16,338 nucleotides of DNA from an uncultured Oscillospiraceae bacterium (GTDB taxonomy: Bacteria; Bacillota; Clostridia; Oscillospirales; Ruminococcaceae): positions 1 to 16,338 of the forward strand of contig CANNTZ010000056.1 in assembly GCA_947522735.1 (NCBI GenBank). Reading direction: 5' to 3'. This document shows, piece after piece, positions 6,913 to 14,143 of the stretch (the stretch's first letter is position 1; every line of letters starts with the position of its first letter). The notes below the pieces were generated by a model. That model was not told where the DNA came from. It made no database searches and saw nothing but the letters and a program-made list of their open reading frames with translations. The position numbers and the translations under genes were made by a program.

Positions 6913-7503
6913 CTATCTTTTAAGCATGCCGGTGTCCACGGCCTTTTCTATATATTCGCAGATCACCGGCCACACCTCGGGAATGGCCTCCTTTGCCGGA
7001 GCGTTTCTGGCGTATACCTTGTCGCTTGTGACGTTGCCGCACTTCCACGTGTGTCCTCCGGTCAGATAGTTATTGACAAGCGGCTGGAGCCGGTCGATTG
7101 TGGCGGCATAGCGTGAATCCGGAGTGTTCATCGCGTCAAACTCCTCCCAAAGCGCACGGTACTCGCGCCCCTGATCCTCGGGGAGAACAGCAAAGATACG
7201 ATCCGCCGCGGCTGCCTCGCGCTGCGCCTTGTCCTCCTGCCCCTTCTCGTCGTAGGCGAACGTGTCGCCCGCATAGATCTCGATGATATCATGCAGCAGC
7301 GCCATGCGTATCACCCGGGAAATATCGATATCCTCCGCCGCATATTCCGCCAGCGTCATTGCCATCAGCGCGAGATGCCACGAGTGCTCGGCGTCGTTCT
7401 CGCGGCGCGAGCCGTCGGCAAGCAGCGTCATGCGCAGTATATTCTTCATCTTGTCCGCCTCGATAAGAAACCTCATCTGGGCGTCCAAACGTTTTCTGTC
7501 CAT
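6913..7503 (-). CDS. HD-domain phosphohydrolase (YfbR/HDDC2-like nucleotidase)
   Basis: A 196-residue HD-superfamily protein. Metal-binding residues are visible in order: His40 in NDAEHSWHLALMAM, His71-Asp72 in MALLHDIIEIYAGD, and Asp137 in ATIDRLQPLVN. This arrangement and length match the YfbR/HDDC2 group, of which E. coli YfbR is a 5'-deoxynucleotidase acting on dNMPs in the cytoplasm; the exact substrate here is inferred. GGAGG (plus-strand 7509-7513) lies 5 bases before ATG 7503, so this start is chosen over ATG 7515, which itself contains part of that site. The gene begins 16 bases after copA and ends 16 bases before the GH35 gene, so it is probably co-transcribed with both. No functional link to copper is evident. 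Confidence 0.85.
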   Translation of the reverse strand: MDRKRLDAQMRFLIEADKMKNILRMTLLADGSRRENDAEHSWHLALMAMTLAEYAAEDIDISRVIRMALLHDIIEIYAGDTFAYDEKGQEDKAQREAAAADRIFAVLPEDQGREYRALWEEFDAMNTPDSRYAATIDRLQPLVNNYLTGGHTWKCGNVTSDKVYARNAPAKEAIPEVWPVICEYIEKAVDTGMLKR

Positions 7504-7508
7504 CAAAT

Positions 7509-7513
7509 CCTCC
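7509..7513 (-). promoter_or_regulatory. Ribosome binding site that decides the HD gene start
   Basis: The - strand reads ATGGAGGATTTGATG. The GGAGG inside the first possible start is the ribosome binding site for the second ATG (7503), 5 bases further on, while nothing resembling one precedes ATG 7515. Confidence 0.7.
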
Positions 7514-7519
7514 ATTTGC

Positions 7520-9742
7520 TTATATCTTCATTTTTCCGAGCCGCAGCGCGTTGCCCACCACCGATACCGACGACAGCGACATTGCCGCCGCCGCAATCAT
7601 GGGGCTGAGCAGTGGCCCACCGAAGATATAAAGCACGCCCGCCGCGACCGGAATGCCGAGCGTGTTGTAGCAATATGCCCAGAACAGGTTCTGCTTTATC
7701 ACGCGCATCGTCGCGCGGCTTAGCCTGACCGCGTGCACAACGCCGTCAAGCTCGCTGCGCATCAGCACCACGTCGGCGGATTCTATCGCCACGTCGGTGC
7801 CTGCGCCTATGGCGATGCCTACGCTCGCTCTCGTCAGCGCCGGCGCGTCATTTATGCCGTCGCCGACCATTGCGACCGTTTCGCCGCTTTCGATGAGCCG
7901 TTCAATTATCTCGGACTTGCCCTCCGGCCTTTGTCCGGCGTAAACCTCATCGATGCCCGCCTGCCGCGCTATCGCGCGTGCGGTGCGCTCGTTGTCGCCA
8001 GTCACCATAACCGGCGTTATCCCCAGCTTTTTCAGCTCCGCGATATTATCCGCGCAGCCGTCCTTTATCGTGTCGGCTATCGCGAACATCCCTGCGGGCT
8101 CACCGTTGACCGAAATTACGACCGGAGTTTTGCCCTCGTCGGCAAATTTGCCCGCAAGCTCGTCCATTATCTCCCGGTTTTTCTCGTTTTTAATGCCGCC
8201 GGACACTCCCGCGACGCTTCCGACGAGAACCGTATTGCCCCTGACTATCGCCTTGACGCCCATCCCGGTCATTGAGAGGAAGGCTTCCGGCGGTTCAGCC
8301 GCGATGCCGCGCTCCTGCGCGTACCTGACTATCGCCCTTCCAAGCGGATGCTCGGAGCCGGATTCCGCCGACGCAGCCATGGCTATCAGCGCTTCCGCTT
8401 CCCCATCGAACGCCGACATATCCGTCACCGACGGCTCGCCCATAGTGATGGTGCCGGTCTTGTCAAACAGTATCCTCCTCGCCTTTCGCAGCGTTTCAAG
8501 CGATTCGGCGTTTTTGAAGAATACGCCCTCGGCTGCGGCGCGTCCGGTGCCCGTGATTATCGCCGTCGGAGTCGCGAGCCCAAGTGCGCAGGGACAGGCG
8601 ATGACCAGCACCGAAACGAACACCTTGACCGCAAACTCTATCCCCTCGCCCGCCAGCAGCCATGCCACGCCCGCAACGAGCGCAATGCTCATCACTACCG
8701 GCACGAATATGCCTGCGACCTTGTCTGCGAGCCGCGCAATGGGAGCCTTGCTGCCCTGCGCCTGCTCGACAAGCCGGATTATTCTTGCCAGCGCCGAATC
8801 TGCGCCGACACGCGAGGCAGTGTATCTGATAAGTCCGTTTTTGTTTATCGTCGCGCCGTAGACCTCGTCTCCCGGACGCTTTTCGACCGGCATGCTCTCG
8901 CCCGTCAGCATCGATTCGTCCGCCGTGCTCTCGCCCGAAATTATCACGCCATCCACAGGAAAGCGTCCGCCCGGGCGCACAACCACGGTGTCTCCGACCT
9001 CAACCTTGTCCGGCGTGACGGTGATGCTCTCGCCGTCGCGCTCGATCTCCGCCTTTTCCGGCGAAAGCTGCATCAGTCGCCTGATTGCGTCACCGGTGCG
9101 TCCGCGCGAGCGCGCCTCAAGAAACTTGCCGAGCGTCACCAGCGTCAGGATTATGCCGACGCCCTCAAAATAGAGGCTGTGCACCGCGTGCGGCTTGCCG
9201 CCGACAATCCCGATGAACGACCAGACGCTGAACGCAAACGACGCCGTCGTTCCGACGGCGACAAGGCTGTCCATATTCGGCTCCAGCCGAAGCAGCTTGG
9301 AAAAACCGCTTTGATAGAACCTGTATCCCGCTGCGATTATCGGCAGCACCAGTATTATCTGCGTGAGCGCATAGACGAGCGGCGCCTTGTCCGGCGACAT
9401 GAAGGCCGGAACCGGAAGCCCGATCATCGGCCCCATCGCTATATAAAACAGAGGAACCGCAAAAATTATCGAAAGGATGAGCCGCAGCTTCATCGAGGCT
9501 ATCAGCCCTGCATCCTCGTCGCCGGAGCCCTTGCTTTTGCGCACGGTGTATCCGGCGTTCTTTATCGCCTTGGCGAAGTCGTCAAATCCGGTCGCGCTCT
9601 CGTCGTATTCCACCACGGCGCTCTTGGTCGCAAGGTTCACCTGCGCCTCGGCGACGCCGTTCACCCTTTTGAGCGCGCGCTCACAGGCAGCGGAGCAGGC
9701 CGCACAGCTCATTCCGCCGATTCCAAACTCGATTTTTGCCAT
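7520..9742 (-). CDS. copA: Copper-exporting P1B-type ATPase
   Basis: A complete 740-residue Cu(I) pump exporting copper from the cytoplasm. In order: one N-terminal heavy-metal domain with CAAC (Cys13, Cys16), membrane segments, actuator loop TGES (280-283), membrane metal site CPC (383-385), phosphorylation motif DKTGT with Asp427, nucleotide-binding HP (His465-Pro466), hinge GDGINDAP (627-634), Tyr692-Asn693 in helix 7 and MSLSS (721-725) in helix 8. CPC with the YN and MxxSS residues marks the Cu+ (P1B-1) subgroup rather than zinc or cadmium pumps. Single-HMA architecture is common in Bacillota. It begins one base after the copZ stop; its ribosome binding site GAGGT lies inside the end of copZ, indicating tight coupling. 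No CsoR- or CopY-type regulator is in the window. Confidence 0.97.
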   Translation of the reverse strand: MAKIEFGIGGMSCAACSAACERALKRVNGVAEAQVNLATKSAVVEYDESATGFDDFAKAIKNAGYTVRKSKGSGDEDAGLIASMKLRLILSIIFAVPLFYIAMGPMIGLPVPAFMSPDKAPLVYALTQIILVLPIIAAGYRFYQSGFSKLLRLEPNMDSLVAVGTTASFAFSVWSFIGIVGGKPHAVHSLYFEGVGIILTLVTLGKFLEARSRGRTGDAIRRLMQLSPEKAEIERDGESITVTPDKVEVGDTVVVRPGGRFPVDGVIISGESTADESMLTGESMPVEKRPGDEVYGATINKNGLIRYTASRVGADSALARIIRLVEQAQGSKAPIARLADKVAGIFVPVVMSIALVAGVAWLLAGEGIEFAVKVFVSVLVIACPCALGLATPTAIITGTGRAAAEGVFFKNAESLETLRKARRILFDKTGTITMGEPSVTDMSAFDGEAEALIAMAASAESGSEHPLGRAIVRYAQERGIAAEPPEAFLSMTGMGVKAIVRGNTVLVGSVAGVSGGIKNEKNREIMDELAGKFADEGKTPVVISVNGEPAGMFAIADTIKDGCADNIAELKKLGITPVMVTGDNERTARAIARQAGIDEVYAGQRPEGKSEIIERLIESGETVAMVGDGINDAPALTRASVGIAIGAGTDVAIESADVVLMRSELDGVVHAVRLSRATMRVIKQNLFWAYCYNTLGIPVAAGVLYIFGGPLLSPMIAAAAMSLSSVSVVGNALRLGKMKI

Positions 9743-9743
9743 T

Positions 9744-9947
9744 TTATTTTACCTCGTAGCCGGTCTCGCGAATCGCAGCCTTTATCTGCTCGATATTCGT
9801 CTTGGCGTCGTCAAAATCAACGGTGATCTCGCCCTTTTTTGCGCTGGCGGCGCACCTCTTCACTCCGTTCAACGCCAATACCGCCGCAGACGCGCGCTTT
9901 TCGCAATGACTGCACATCATGCCGCCGACTCCTATCGTGACCTTCAT
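9744..9947 (-). CDS. copZ: Copper chaperone (heavy-metal-associated domain)
   Basis: A 67-residue single HMA domain with the metal motif GMMCSHC (Cys12, Cys15) near the N-terminus and the terminal ETGYEV typical of CopZ/Atx1-like proteins. It binds Cu(I) in the cytoplasm and delivers it to CopA, encoded one base downstream. The ATG at 9947 has a strong AGGAGAGGTG site at 5-base spacing. The 59-base gap from recN holds a 14-base AT palindrome (9970-9983) but no convincing promoter or terminator, so transcription may come through recN. Confidence 0.9.
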   Translation of the reverse strand: MKVTIGVGGMMCSHCEKRASAAVLALNGVKRCAASAKKGEITVDFDDAKTNIEQIKAAIRETGYEVK

Positions 9948-9969
9948 CCTTACACCTCTCCTTTTTCCT

Positions 9970-9983
9970 AAAATACATATTTT
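9970..9983. repeat. 14-bp AT-rich palindrome in the recN-copZ gap
   Basis: AAAATACATATTTT is symmetric apart from its central CA. It lies 23 bases before the copZ start. It does not match the TACAnnTGTA CopY box, nor the GC-rich CsoR operator, so any link with copper control is speculative. Confidence 0.3.
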
Positions 9984-10006
9984 CCCCTTCGCGGCGTTGT
10001 GAGCCG

Positions 10007-11686
10007 TTATGAGGATTGCGCCATATCCAGCATTTCGCTCGCGGTTTTCAGCATGTTCTCGCTAATCCTCTCGCCGCCGCTTATTCGCGCCAGCTCCGCC
10101 ACGCGCATCTCGCGGTCGAGCGGGTATATGCCGGTGAAGGTTCGCCCGTCCTGGACGTCCTTTTTTATCAGCAGGTGGTTGTCCGCAAAAGCCGCCACCT
10201 GCGCCAGGTGCGTGACGCAGATTATCTGCCGTCCGCGCGAGGCCTCCTTCAGCTTTTTGCCTATCTTATACGCTGCACGTCCGCTGACTCCGGTGTCGAT
10301 CTCGTCAAATATCATCGTCTCGACCGAGTCTCTGTCTGCCGTGACGTTCTTTATGCTCAGCATTATTCGCGAAAGCTCACCGCCGGAGGCTATTCTTGCC
10401 AACGGCTTTGCCGGTTCGCCGGGGTTGGTTGAAATCATGAACTCCATCCTGTCCGCGCCGTTTTCTGCGAGCGGCACAGTCTCATGCGCCACGGTGAACG
10501 TCACGCTTGGCATATCGAGAAAGCGCAGCTCATCCATCACCCTTTGGGAGAACAGCCCCGCCCCCTCCAGACGCAGCTTTGTCAGCTCTGCGGCGCACCT
10601 TTTCGCGGCCCGTTCGCAGCCCGCAAGCTCTGTCCGCAGCGCCTCCAGCCGTTCGTCGGAGCAGGCGATATCCTCCAGCCGCTTTTTCGCATTTTCTCCG
10701 AATTTGAGAATCTCCTCCACGCTGCCGCCGTATTTGCGCTTTAATCTGTAAAGCAGGTCAAGCCTGCTCTCGATGCGGTCGAGCAGCTTCGGGTCGTATT
10801 CTACATCGCCGCCATATGCGCGGATATCGTTGAACATCTCGTCCAGCTCGTAGTATATGTCGTCCGCCCGCTGGGAAGCGTCATTCAGCTCCGGATAAAA
10901 TTCTGCAAGCTGAGAAAGAGCGCCGCGAAAATCGTCCAACAACGCCAGCGCGCCGTCCTCTCCTCCGTCGTCCGCCCCGTTCATGTCGTCTTCTATCGTA
11001 CCGAACAGCTCGGCAAGCCTTTCGGCGTTGCGGATGAGCTTGCGTTTTTTGTCCAGCTCCTCCTCCTCGCCGACCTCCAGCCCTGCGGCGTCGATCTCGT
11101 TCGCCTGATATTGCAGCACCGAAATGAGCTGCTCGCGGTCGCGCTCGTCGGCGGAGATGCGGTCTATTTCACGTTCGAGACGCCGCTTTTCGGCATAGAG
11201 CGTGCGGTATTCGCGCAGCTTGTCCGCAGCTCCGGAAAAGCCGTCGATAAAAGCGATGTGCTTTTCCGGCGACATAAGCTCCGCCGTGTCGTGCTGACCG
11301 TAGATGTCTGCAAGCCCCCTCGCCGCCTCGCGCAGCACCGACACCGTCGCCGGCAACCCGTTTATTCGGCAGGTGGATTTGCCCTCGGCGGTCAGCGTGC
11401 GCATTATAAGCAGCTCTCCGCCCTCGTCAGTCTCGTAGCCAAGCTCTGCAAGACGGTCACGGTGCTCCGCGCTGATATCGTTGAACATGGCGCTTATCAC
11501 CGCCTTGTCCGCTCCGGTGCGCACTATGTCGCGCGATATCCGTCCGCCTGTCACTGCGTTGATCGAGTTGATGAGTATCGATTTGCCCGCGCCGGTCTCG
11601 CCGGTGAACGCATTGAGCCCCTTACCGAGCTCGACCGTAACCTTTTCGATTACCGCGACATTTTGAATATAGAGCTGCGCAAGCAT
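10007..11686 (-). CDS. recN: DNA repair protein RecN
   Basis: A 559-residue SMC-like ATPase of normal RecN length, acting early in double-strand-break repair and recombination. The N-terminal half carries QLYIQNVAVIEKV and Walker A GETGAGKS (29-36); a long charged coiled-coil region lies between (roughly 150-350); the C-terminal half carries the ABC signature SGGELSR (434-440), Walker B MIFDEIDTG with Asp461-Glu462, and the switch CVTHLAQVAA. ATG 11686 is chosen because GGAGGTGA (plus-strand 11691-11698), a full anti-Shine-Dalgarno match, lies 4 bases upstream; an in-frame TTG at 11704 sits before that site. It follows argR by 24 bases, as is usual in Bacillota, and is itself followed by copZ instead of a sporulation gene. 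Confidence 0.97.
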   Translation of the reverse strand: MLAQLYIQNVAVIEKVTVELGKGLNAFTGETGAGKSILINSINAVTGGRISRDIVRTGADKAVISAMFNDISAEHRDRLAELGYETDEGGELLIMRTLTAEGKSTCRINGLPATVSVLREAARGLADIYGQHDTAELMSPEKHIAFIDGFSGAADKLREYRTLYAEKRRLEREIDRISADERDREQLISVLQYQANEIDAAGLEVGEEEELDKKRKLIRNAERLAELFGTIEDDMNGADDGGEDGALALLDDFRGALSQLAEFYPELNDASQRADDIYYELDEMFNDIRAYGGDVEYDPKLLDRIESRLDLLYRLKRKYGGSVEEILKFGENAKKRLEDIACSDERLEALRTELAGCERAAKRCAAELTKLRLEGAGLFSQRVMDELRFLDMPSVTFTVAHETVPLAENGADRMEFMISTNPGEPAKPLARIASGGELSRIMLSIKNVTADRDSVETMIFDEIDTGVSGRAAYKIGKKLKEASRGRQIICVTHLAQVAAFADNHLLIKKDVQDGRTFTGIYPLDREMRVAELARISGGERISENMLKTASEMLDMAQSS

Positions 11687-11710
11687 ATTCTCACCTCCGC
11701 GCAAAGTTGC

Positions 11711-12163
11711 TTACAGATATAACCGCTTTATATCCTCGGTGAAACTCTGCGCGTGCTCCTCGTTGCGCAGAAGTATAAATATCGTGTCGTCTCCCGCAAG
11801 GGTACCGACAACCTCCGAGGAGTATATCTCGTCGATTGCCGCACAAGCCGCGTTGGCCATGCCGGTGTAGCACTTGATCACCGCAATATTCTGTGCATAG
11901 TCCGCACCCTTGATCGACTGGCCCATTATGAGCCGGTACTTGTCTGTCATGTCCGCGTTCCCGGTGCCCGCCGAAACGGTGTAGCGGTACTTTCCGTCTG
12001 CGGAAAGCGTTTTGAGCAGCTGCAGCTCCTTGATATCACGCGATACGGTTGCCTGCGTCACCTTGAAGCCGCTCTGCATCAGCCCGTTCAGCAGCTCGTC
12101 CTGCGTGGTTATCTGCTGCTCCGTGATGAGCTGAAGTATCCTCTCCTGACGTTTTGACTTCAT
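11711..12163 (-). CDS. argR: Arginine repressor ArgR/AhrC
   Basis: A 150-residue protein of standard ArgR size. The N-terminal winged helix (1-65) has the DNA-recognition motif TQATVSRDIKEL (36-47) with Ser41-Arg42. The C-terminal oligomerisation and arginine-binding domain (80-150) has GTLAGDDTIF (120-129), in which the paired Asp125-Asp126 contact L-arginine. With arginine it forms hexamers that repress biosynthetic genes and often activate catabolic ones. AAGGAG lies 10 bases before the start. It is preceded by the longest gap of the leftward cluster (77 bases), which holds a candidate promoter and an ARG-box-like palindrome, consistent with autoregulation. No arginine biosynthesis genes lie in the window. 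Confidence 0.97.
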   Translation of the reverse strand: MKSKRQERILQLITEQQITTQDELLNGLMQSGFKVTQATVSRDIKELQLLKTLSADGKYRYTVSAGTGNADMTDKYRLIMGQSIKGADYAQNIAVIKCYTGMANAACAAIDEIYSSEVVGTLAGDDTIFILLRNEEHAQSFTEDIKRLYL

Positions 12164-12208
12164 TCGTCCTGCACTCCTTTATAGCGATTCCGGCAAATAT
12201 ATTTATAT

Positions 12209-12228
12209 ATGTTTATATATTTATACAT
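12209..12228. promoter_or_regulatory. ARG-box-like palindrome upstream of argR (candidate ArgR operator)
   Basis: On the - strand, ATGTATAAATATATAAACAT is symmetric at 16 of 20 positions. It resembles the Bacillus ARG box CATGAATAAAAATKCAAK, with about 12 matches over 16 aligned bases. It overlaps the -10 box of the candidate argR promoter, 46 bases before the start codon. The region is AT-rich, so the match is suggestive only. Confidence 0.4.
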
Positions 12229-12248
12229 TTTATACAGCCCTCATCCAA
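12220..12248 (-). promoter_or_regulatory. Candidate promoter for argR-recN
   Basis: Reading the - strand, TTGGAT (12243-12248) and TATAAA (12220-12225) are 17 bases apart, starting over the tlyA stop codon. The -10 is good, the -35 weak. It would give argR and recN a transcript independent of the nusB operon. Confidence 0.45.
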
Positions 12249-13041
12249 GCGCTGCGTGTGCGCGCTCCACGGTCTTTTCCGGAGATATCTCCGCCGCCGT
12301 CCTTTCAGTCCCCTGCGGCGCAATATATATAAGGTATTCTATGTTGCCCTCCGGACCCTTTATCGGCGAATAATCCAGTCCGAGCGGCCTCCATCCAAGC
12401 TCCAGCACGGCTCCGCACACCGAGCTTATCACATCCGCGTGGACTCTTTTGTCTTTGACGACTCCGTGCTTGTTCAGATTTTCGCGTCCGGCCTCGAACT
12501 GCGGCTTTATCAGGCAGATCGCCGCGCCGTCCGGCTTCATCAGCGCCGTAATTGCCGGAAGCACCAGCTTGAGCGAGATGAACGAGACATCCACGCTCGC
12601 AAAATCAGGCTTCTCCGGAATAAGCGAGTCCGAGAGGTATCGCGCATTGACATTTTCGAGGTTTACGACGCGCTCATCGGCCCGCAGCTTCTCCGCAAGC
12701 TGGCCGCAGCCGACATCCACGGCATAGACTGTTTTTGCCCCGTTTTGCAGCATACAGTCGGTGAAGCCGCCTGTGGAAGCGCCGATATCCATCGCAACGG
12801 CGCCTCCGAGCGTTATCCCAAAGCTTGCAATCGCGCGCTCCAGCTTCAGACCGCCGCGGCTGACATAGCGCAGCATCCCGTCCTTCACGCGGATATCCGC
12901 CGCTTCCTCAACCGCCGTTCCGGGCTTTGTCACCGGAAACCCGTCCACCTCGACCTGTCCGTCCTTTATCAGCCGCTCCGCCCTTGAGCGTGCAGGAACA
13001 AGGCCTCTCTCGACCATCAGCAGGTCAAGACGTTTTTTCAT
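12241..13041 (-). CDS. tlyA: TlyA-family rRNA 2'-O-ribose methyltransferase
   Basis: A 266-residue protein with an N-terminal S4 RNA-binding domain (1-60, KKRLDLLMVERGLVPARSRA) and an FtsJ-like Rossmann methyltransferase domain. SRGGLKL (61-67), SAM loop DIGASTGGFTD (85-95), DVSFIS (151-156), KPQFE (179-183) and NIEYL (233-237) are present. Lys66, Asp151, Lys179 and Glu235 match the K-D-K-E tetrad of mycobacterial TlyA in order and spacing. TlyA methylates cytidines of 16S and, in long forms, 23S rRNA; loss gives capreomycin resistance. Which rRNA this one modifies is not settled by sequence. The start has GGAGG at 5-base spacing, 13 bases after ispA. In relatives dxs often precedes it and nadK follows; neither is here. 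Confidence 0.95.
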   Translation of the reverse strand: MKKRLDLLMVERGLVPARSRAERLIKDGQVEVDGFPVTKPGTAVEEAADIRVKDGMLRYVSRGGLKLERAIASFGITLGGAVAMDIGASTGGFTDCMLQNGAKTVYAVDVGCGQLAEKLRADERVVNLENVNARYLSDSLIPEKPDFASVDVSFISLKLVLPAITALMKPDGAAICLIKPQFEAGRENLNKHGVVKDKRVHADVISSVCGAVLELGWRPLGLDYSPIKGPEGNIEYLIYIAPQGTERTAAEISPEKTVERAHAALG

Positions 13042-13054
13042 ATCGTCCTCCGGC

Positions 13055-13939
13055 TCAGCTCCTGCGCTGCGCGAGCATGTTGGTGAGGTCGCGCAGGAAC
13101 TGTGTGTCGCCGGGAAGCCTGTCCAGCTCTCTCATCGCCTGAGAGAACAGCTCGTCCGCCATCTTCTCGGCGTTGTCAAGCCCATATATCGAGACGTAGG
13201 TGCTTTTTTCGTTGGATTCGTCGCTGTGCGTCGGCTTTCCGAGCAGCTTTTCGTCGCCCGTAACGTCAAGGATATCGTCGGTTATCTGGAACGCAAGCCC
13301 TATCGTCCGGCAGTAATTGTCCACAATGGCAAGCTGCCGGGCGTCCGCGCCGCCAACTATGGCGCCCATCCGGCCAGACGCCTGCATCAGCGCGGAGGTC
13401 TTGAGAAGCTGTAGCTTGTCCAGCAGTGCCGCTGATATTCTCTTCTCCTCGCTGTCAAGGTCGATATACTGTCCGCCAGCCATTCCGGTGCATCCGGCAA
13501 ATCTCGCAAGCTCACGCAGCGCCGCCAGCCGCCGTTCCGCGGGCAGCTCCGACGCGGCAGTCAACGGATATTCAAACGCATAGGTCAGCAGCGAATCGCC
13601 CGCAAGCAGCGCGTTTGCCTCGCCGAACCGCTTGTGGCAGGAGGGCTTTCCGCGGCGGTAGTCGTCGTTGTCCATGCAGGGCAGGTCGTCGTGGATAAGC
13701 GAATAGGCGTGAACCATCTCGATTGCGCAGGCAAACTGCATGGCCTGCGCATATTCACCCGCAAACAGGCGGCAAAATTCCAGCACCAGCACCGCGCGTA
13801 TGCGCTTGCCGCCGGAAAGCAGCGAATAGCGCATCGCTTCGATCAGCCCGGCGTAGTCGGGGTCGTCTGCGGCAATGCTCTCATCGAGTGCGCGCTCGAT
13901 CTCTTTTCTGTATTGCTCGTATTTTTCTTTAAACAGCAT
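13055..13939 (-). CDS. ispA: Farnesyl (polyprenyl) diphosphate synthase
   Basis: A 294-residue trans-prenyltransferase condensing IPP with allylic diphosphates, feeding undecaprenyl and quinone synthesis in the cytoplasm. Visible are GGKRIR (43-48), the first Asp-rich motif DDLPCMDNDD (84-93), GGQYIDL (155-161), KTSAL (180-184) and the second Asp-rich motif DDILD (221-225). The residues before the first motif (HAYSLIH) resemble E. coli IspA, favouring a C15 product, though C20 cannot be excluded. Two starts are possible: ATG 13939 has GAGG at 9 bases, ATG 13945 only at 3, so 13939 is used. Either start overlaps the end of xseB (by 11 or 17 bases), implying translational coupling. Confidence 0.94.
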   Translation of the reverse strand: MLFKEKYEQYRKEIERALDESIAADDPDYAGLIEAMRYSLLSGGKRIRAVLVLEFCRLFAGEYAQAMQFACAIEMVHAYSLIHDDLPCMDNDDYRRGKPSCHKRFGEANALLAGDSLLTYAFEYPLTAASELPAERRLAALRELARFAGCTGMAGGQYIDLDSEEKRISAALLDKLQLLKTSALMQASGRMGAIVGGADARQLAIVDNYCRTIGLAFQITDDILDVTGDEKLLGKPTHSDESNEKSTYVSIYGLDNAEKMADELFSQAMRELDRLPGDTQFLRDLTNMLAQRRS

Positions 13940-14126
13940 CCTCATTATCCTCTTTTATATTCAGCCTGAACTCGGCGTCCGTCAGATATTCGTCGCAACG
14001 CTTTGCAAGCAGCGTCCCCTCCTCGTAGAGCTTTATAAGCTCGTCAAAGGGCACGCGCTCGTCCTGCAAAAGCCGCGCTATCTCCTCTATTCTGTTCATA
14101 GCCGTCTCAAATACAAACTCAGCCAT
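13929..14126 (-). CDS. xseB: Exodeoxyribonuclease VII small subunit
   Basis: A 65-residue helical protein with the XseB pattern FETAMNRIEEIARLLQDE, then FDELIKLYEEGTLLAKRCDEYL and a short acidic tail. Several copies bind XseA to form exonuclease VII, which degrades single-stranded DNA from both ends. ATG 14126 has GGAGG 5 bases upstream; an in-frame GTG at 14147 overlaps the xseA stop and would place that site inside the gene. It sits 17 bases after xseA and overlaps ispA. Confidence 0.93.
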   Translation of the reverse strand: MAEFVFETAMNRIEEIARLLQDERVPFDELIKLYEEGTLLAKRCDEYLTDAEFRLNIKEDNEDAV

Positions 14127-14143
14127 TGTAACCTCCGTCCATG

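Noticed and set aside
7953..8861. + strand Ser/Pro/Ala-rich open frame (302 codons) opposite copA
   Set aside because: Composition is what the antisense of a GC-rich membrane ATPase gives; no start signal, no domain.
8348..9826. Long + strand open frame (492 codons) opposite copA
   Set aside because: Its product is rich in Arg and His with no recognisable domain and runs antisense to a complete, motif-perfect copA; it is a GC-bias shadow.
12154..12987. + strand open frame (277 codons) opposite tlyA
   Set aside because: It begins in the argR leader and runs antisense through a complete tlyA with its catalytic residues intact.
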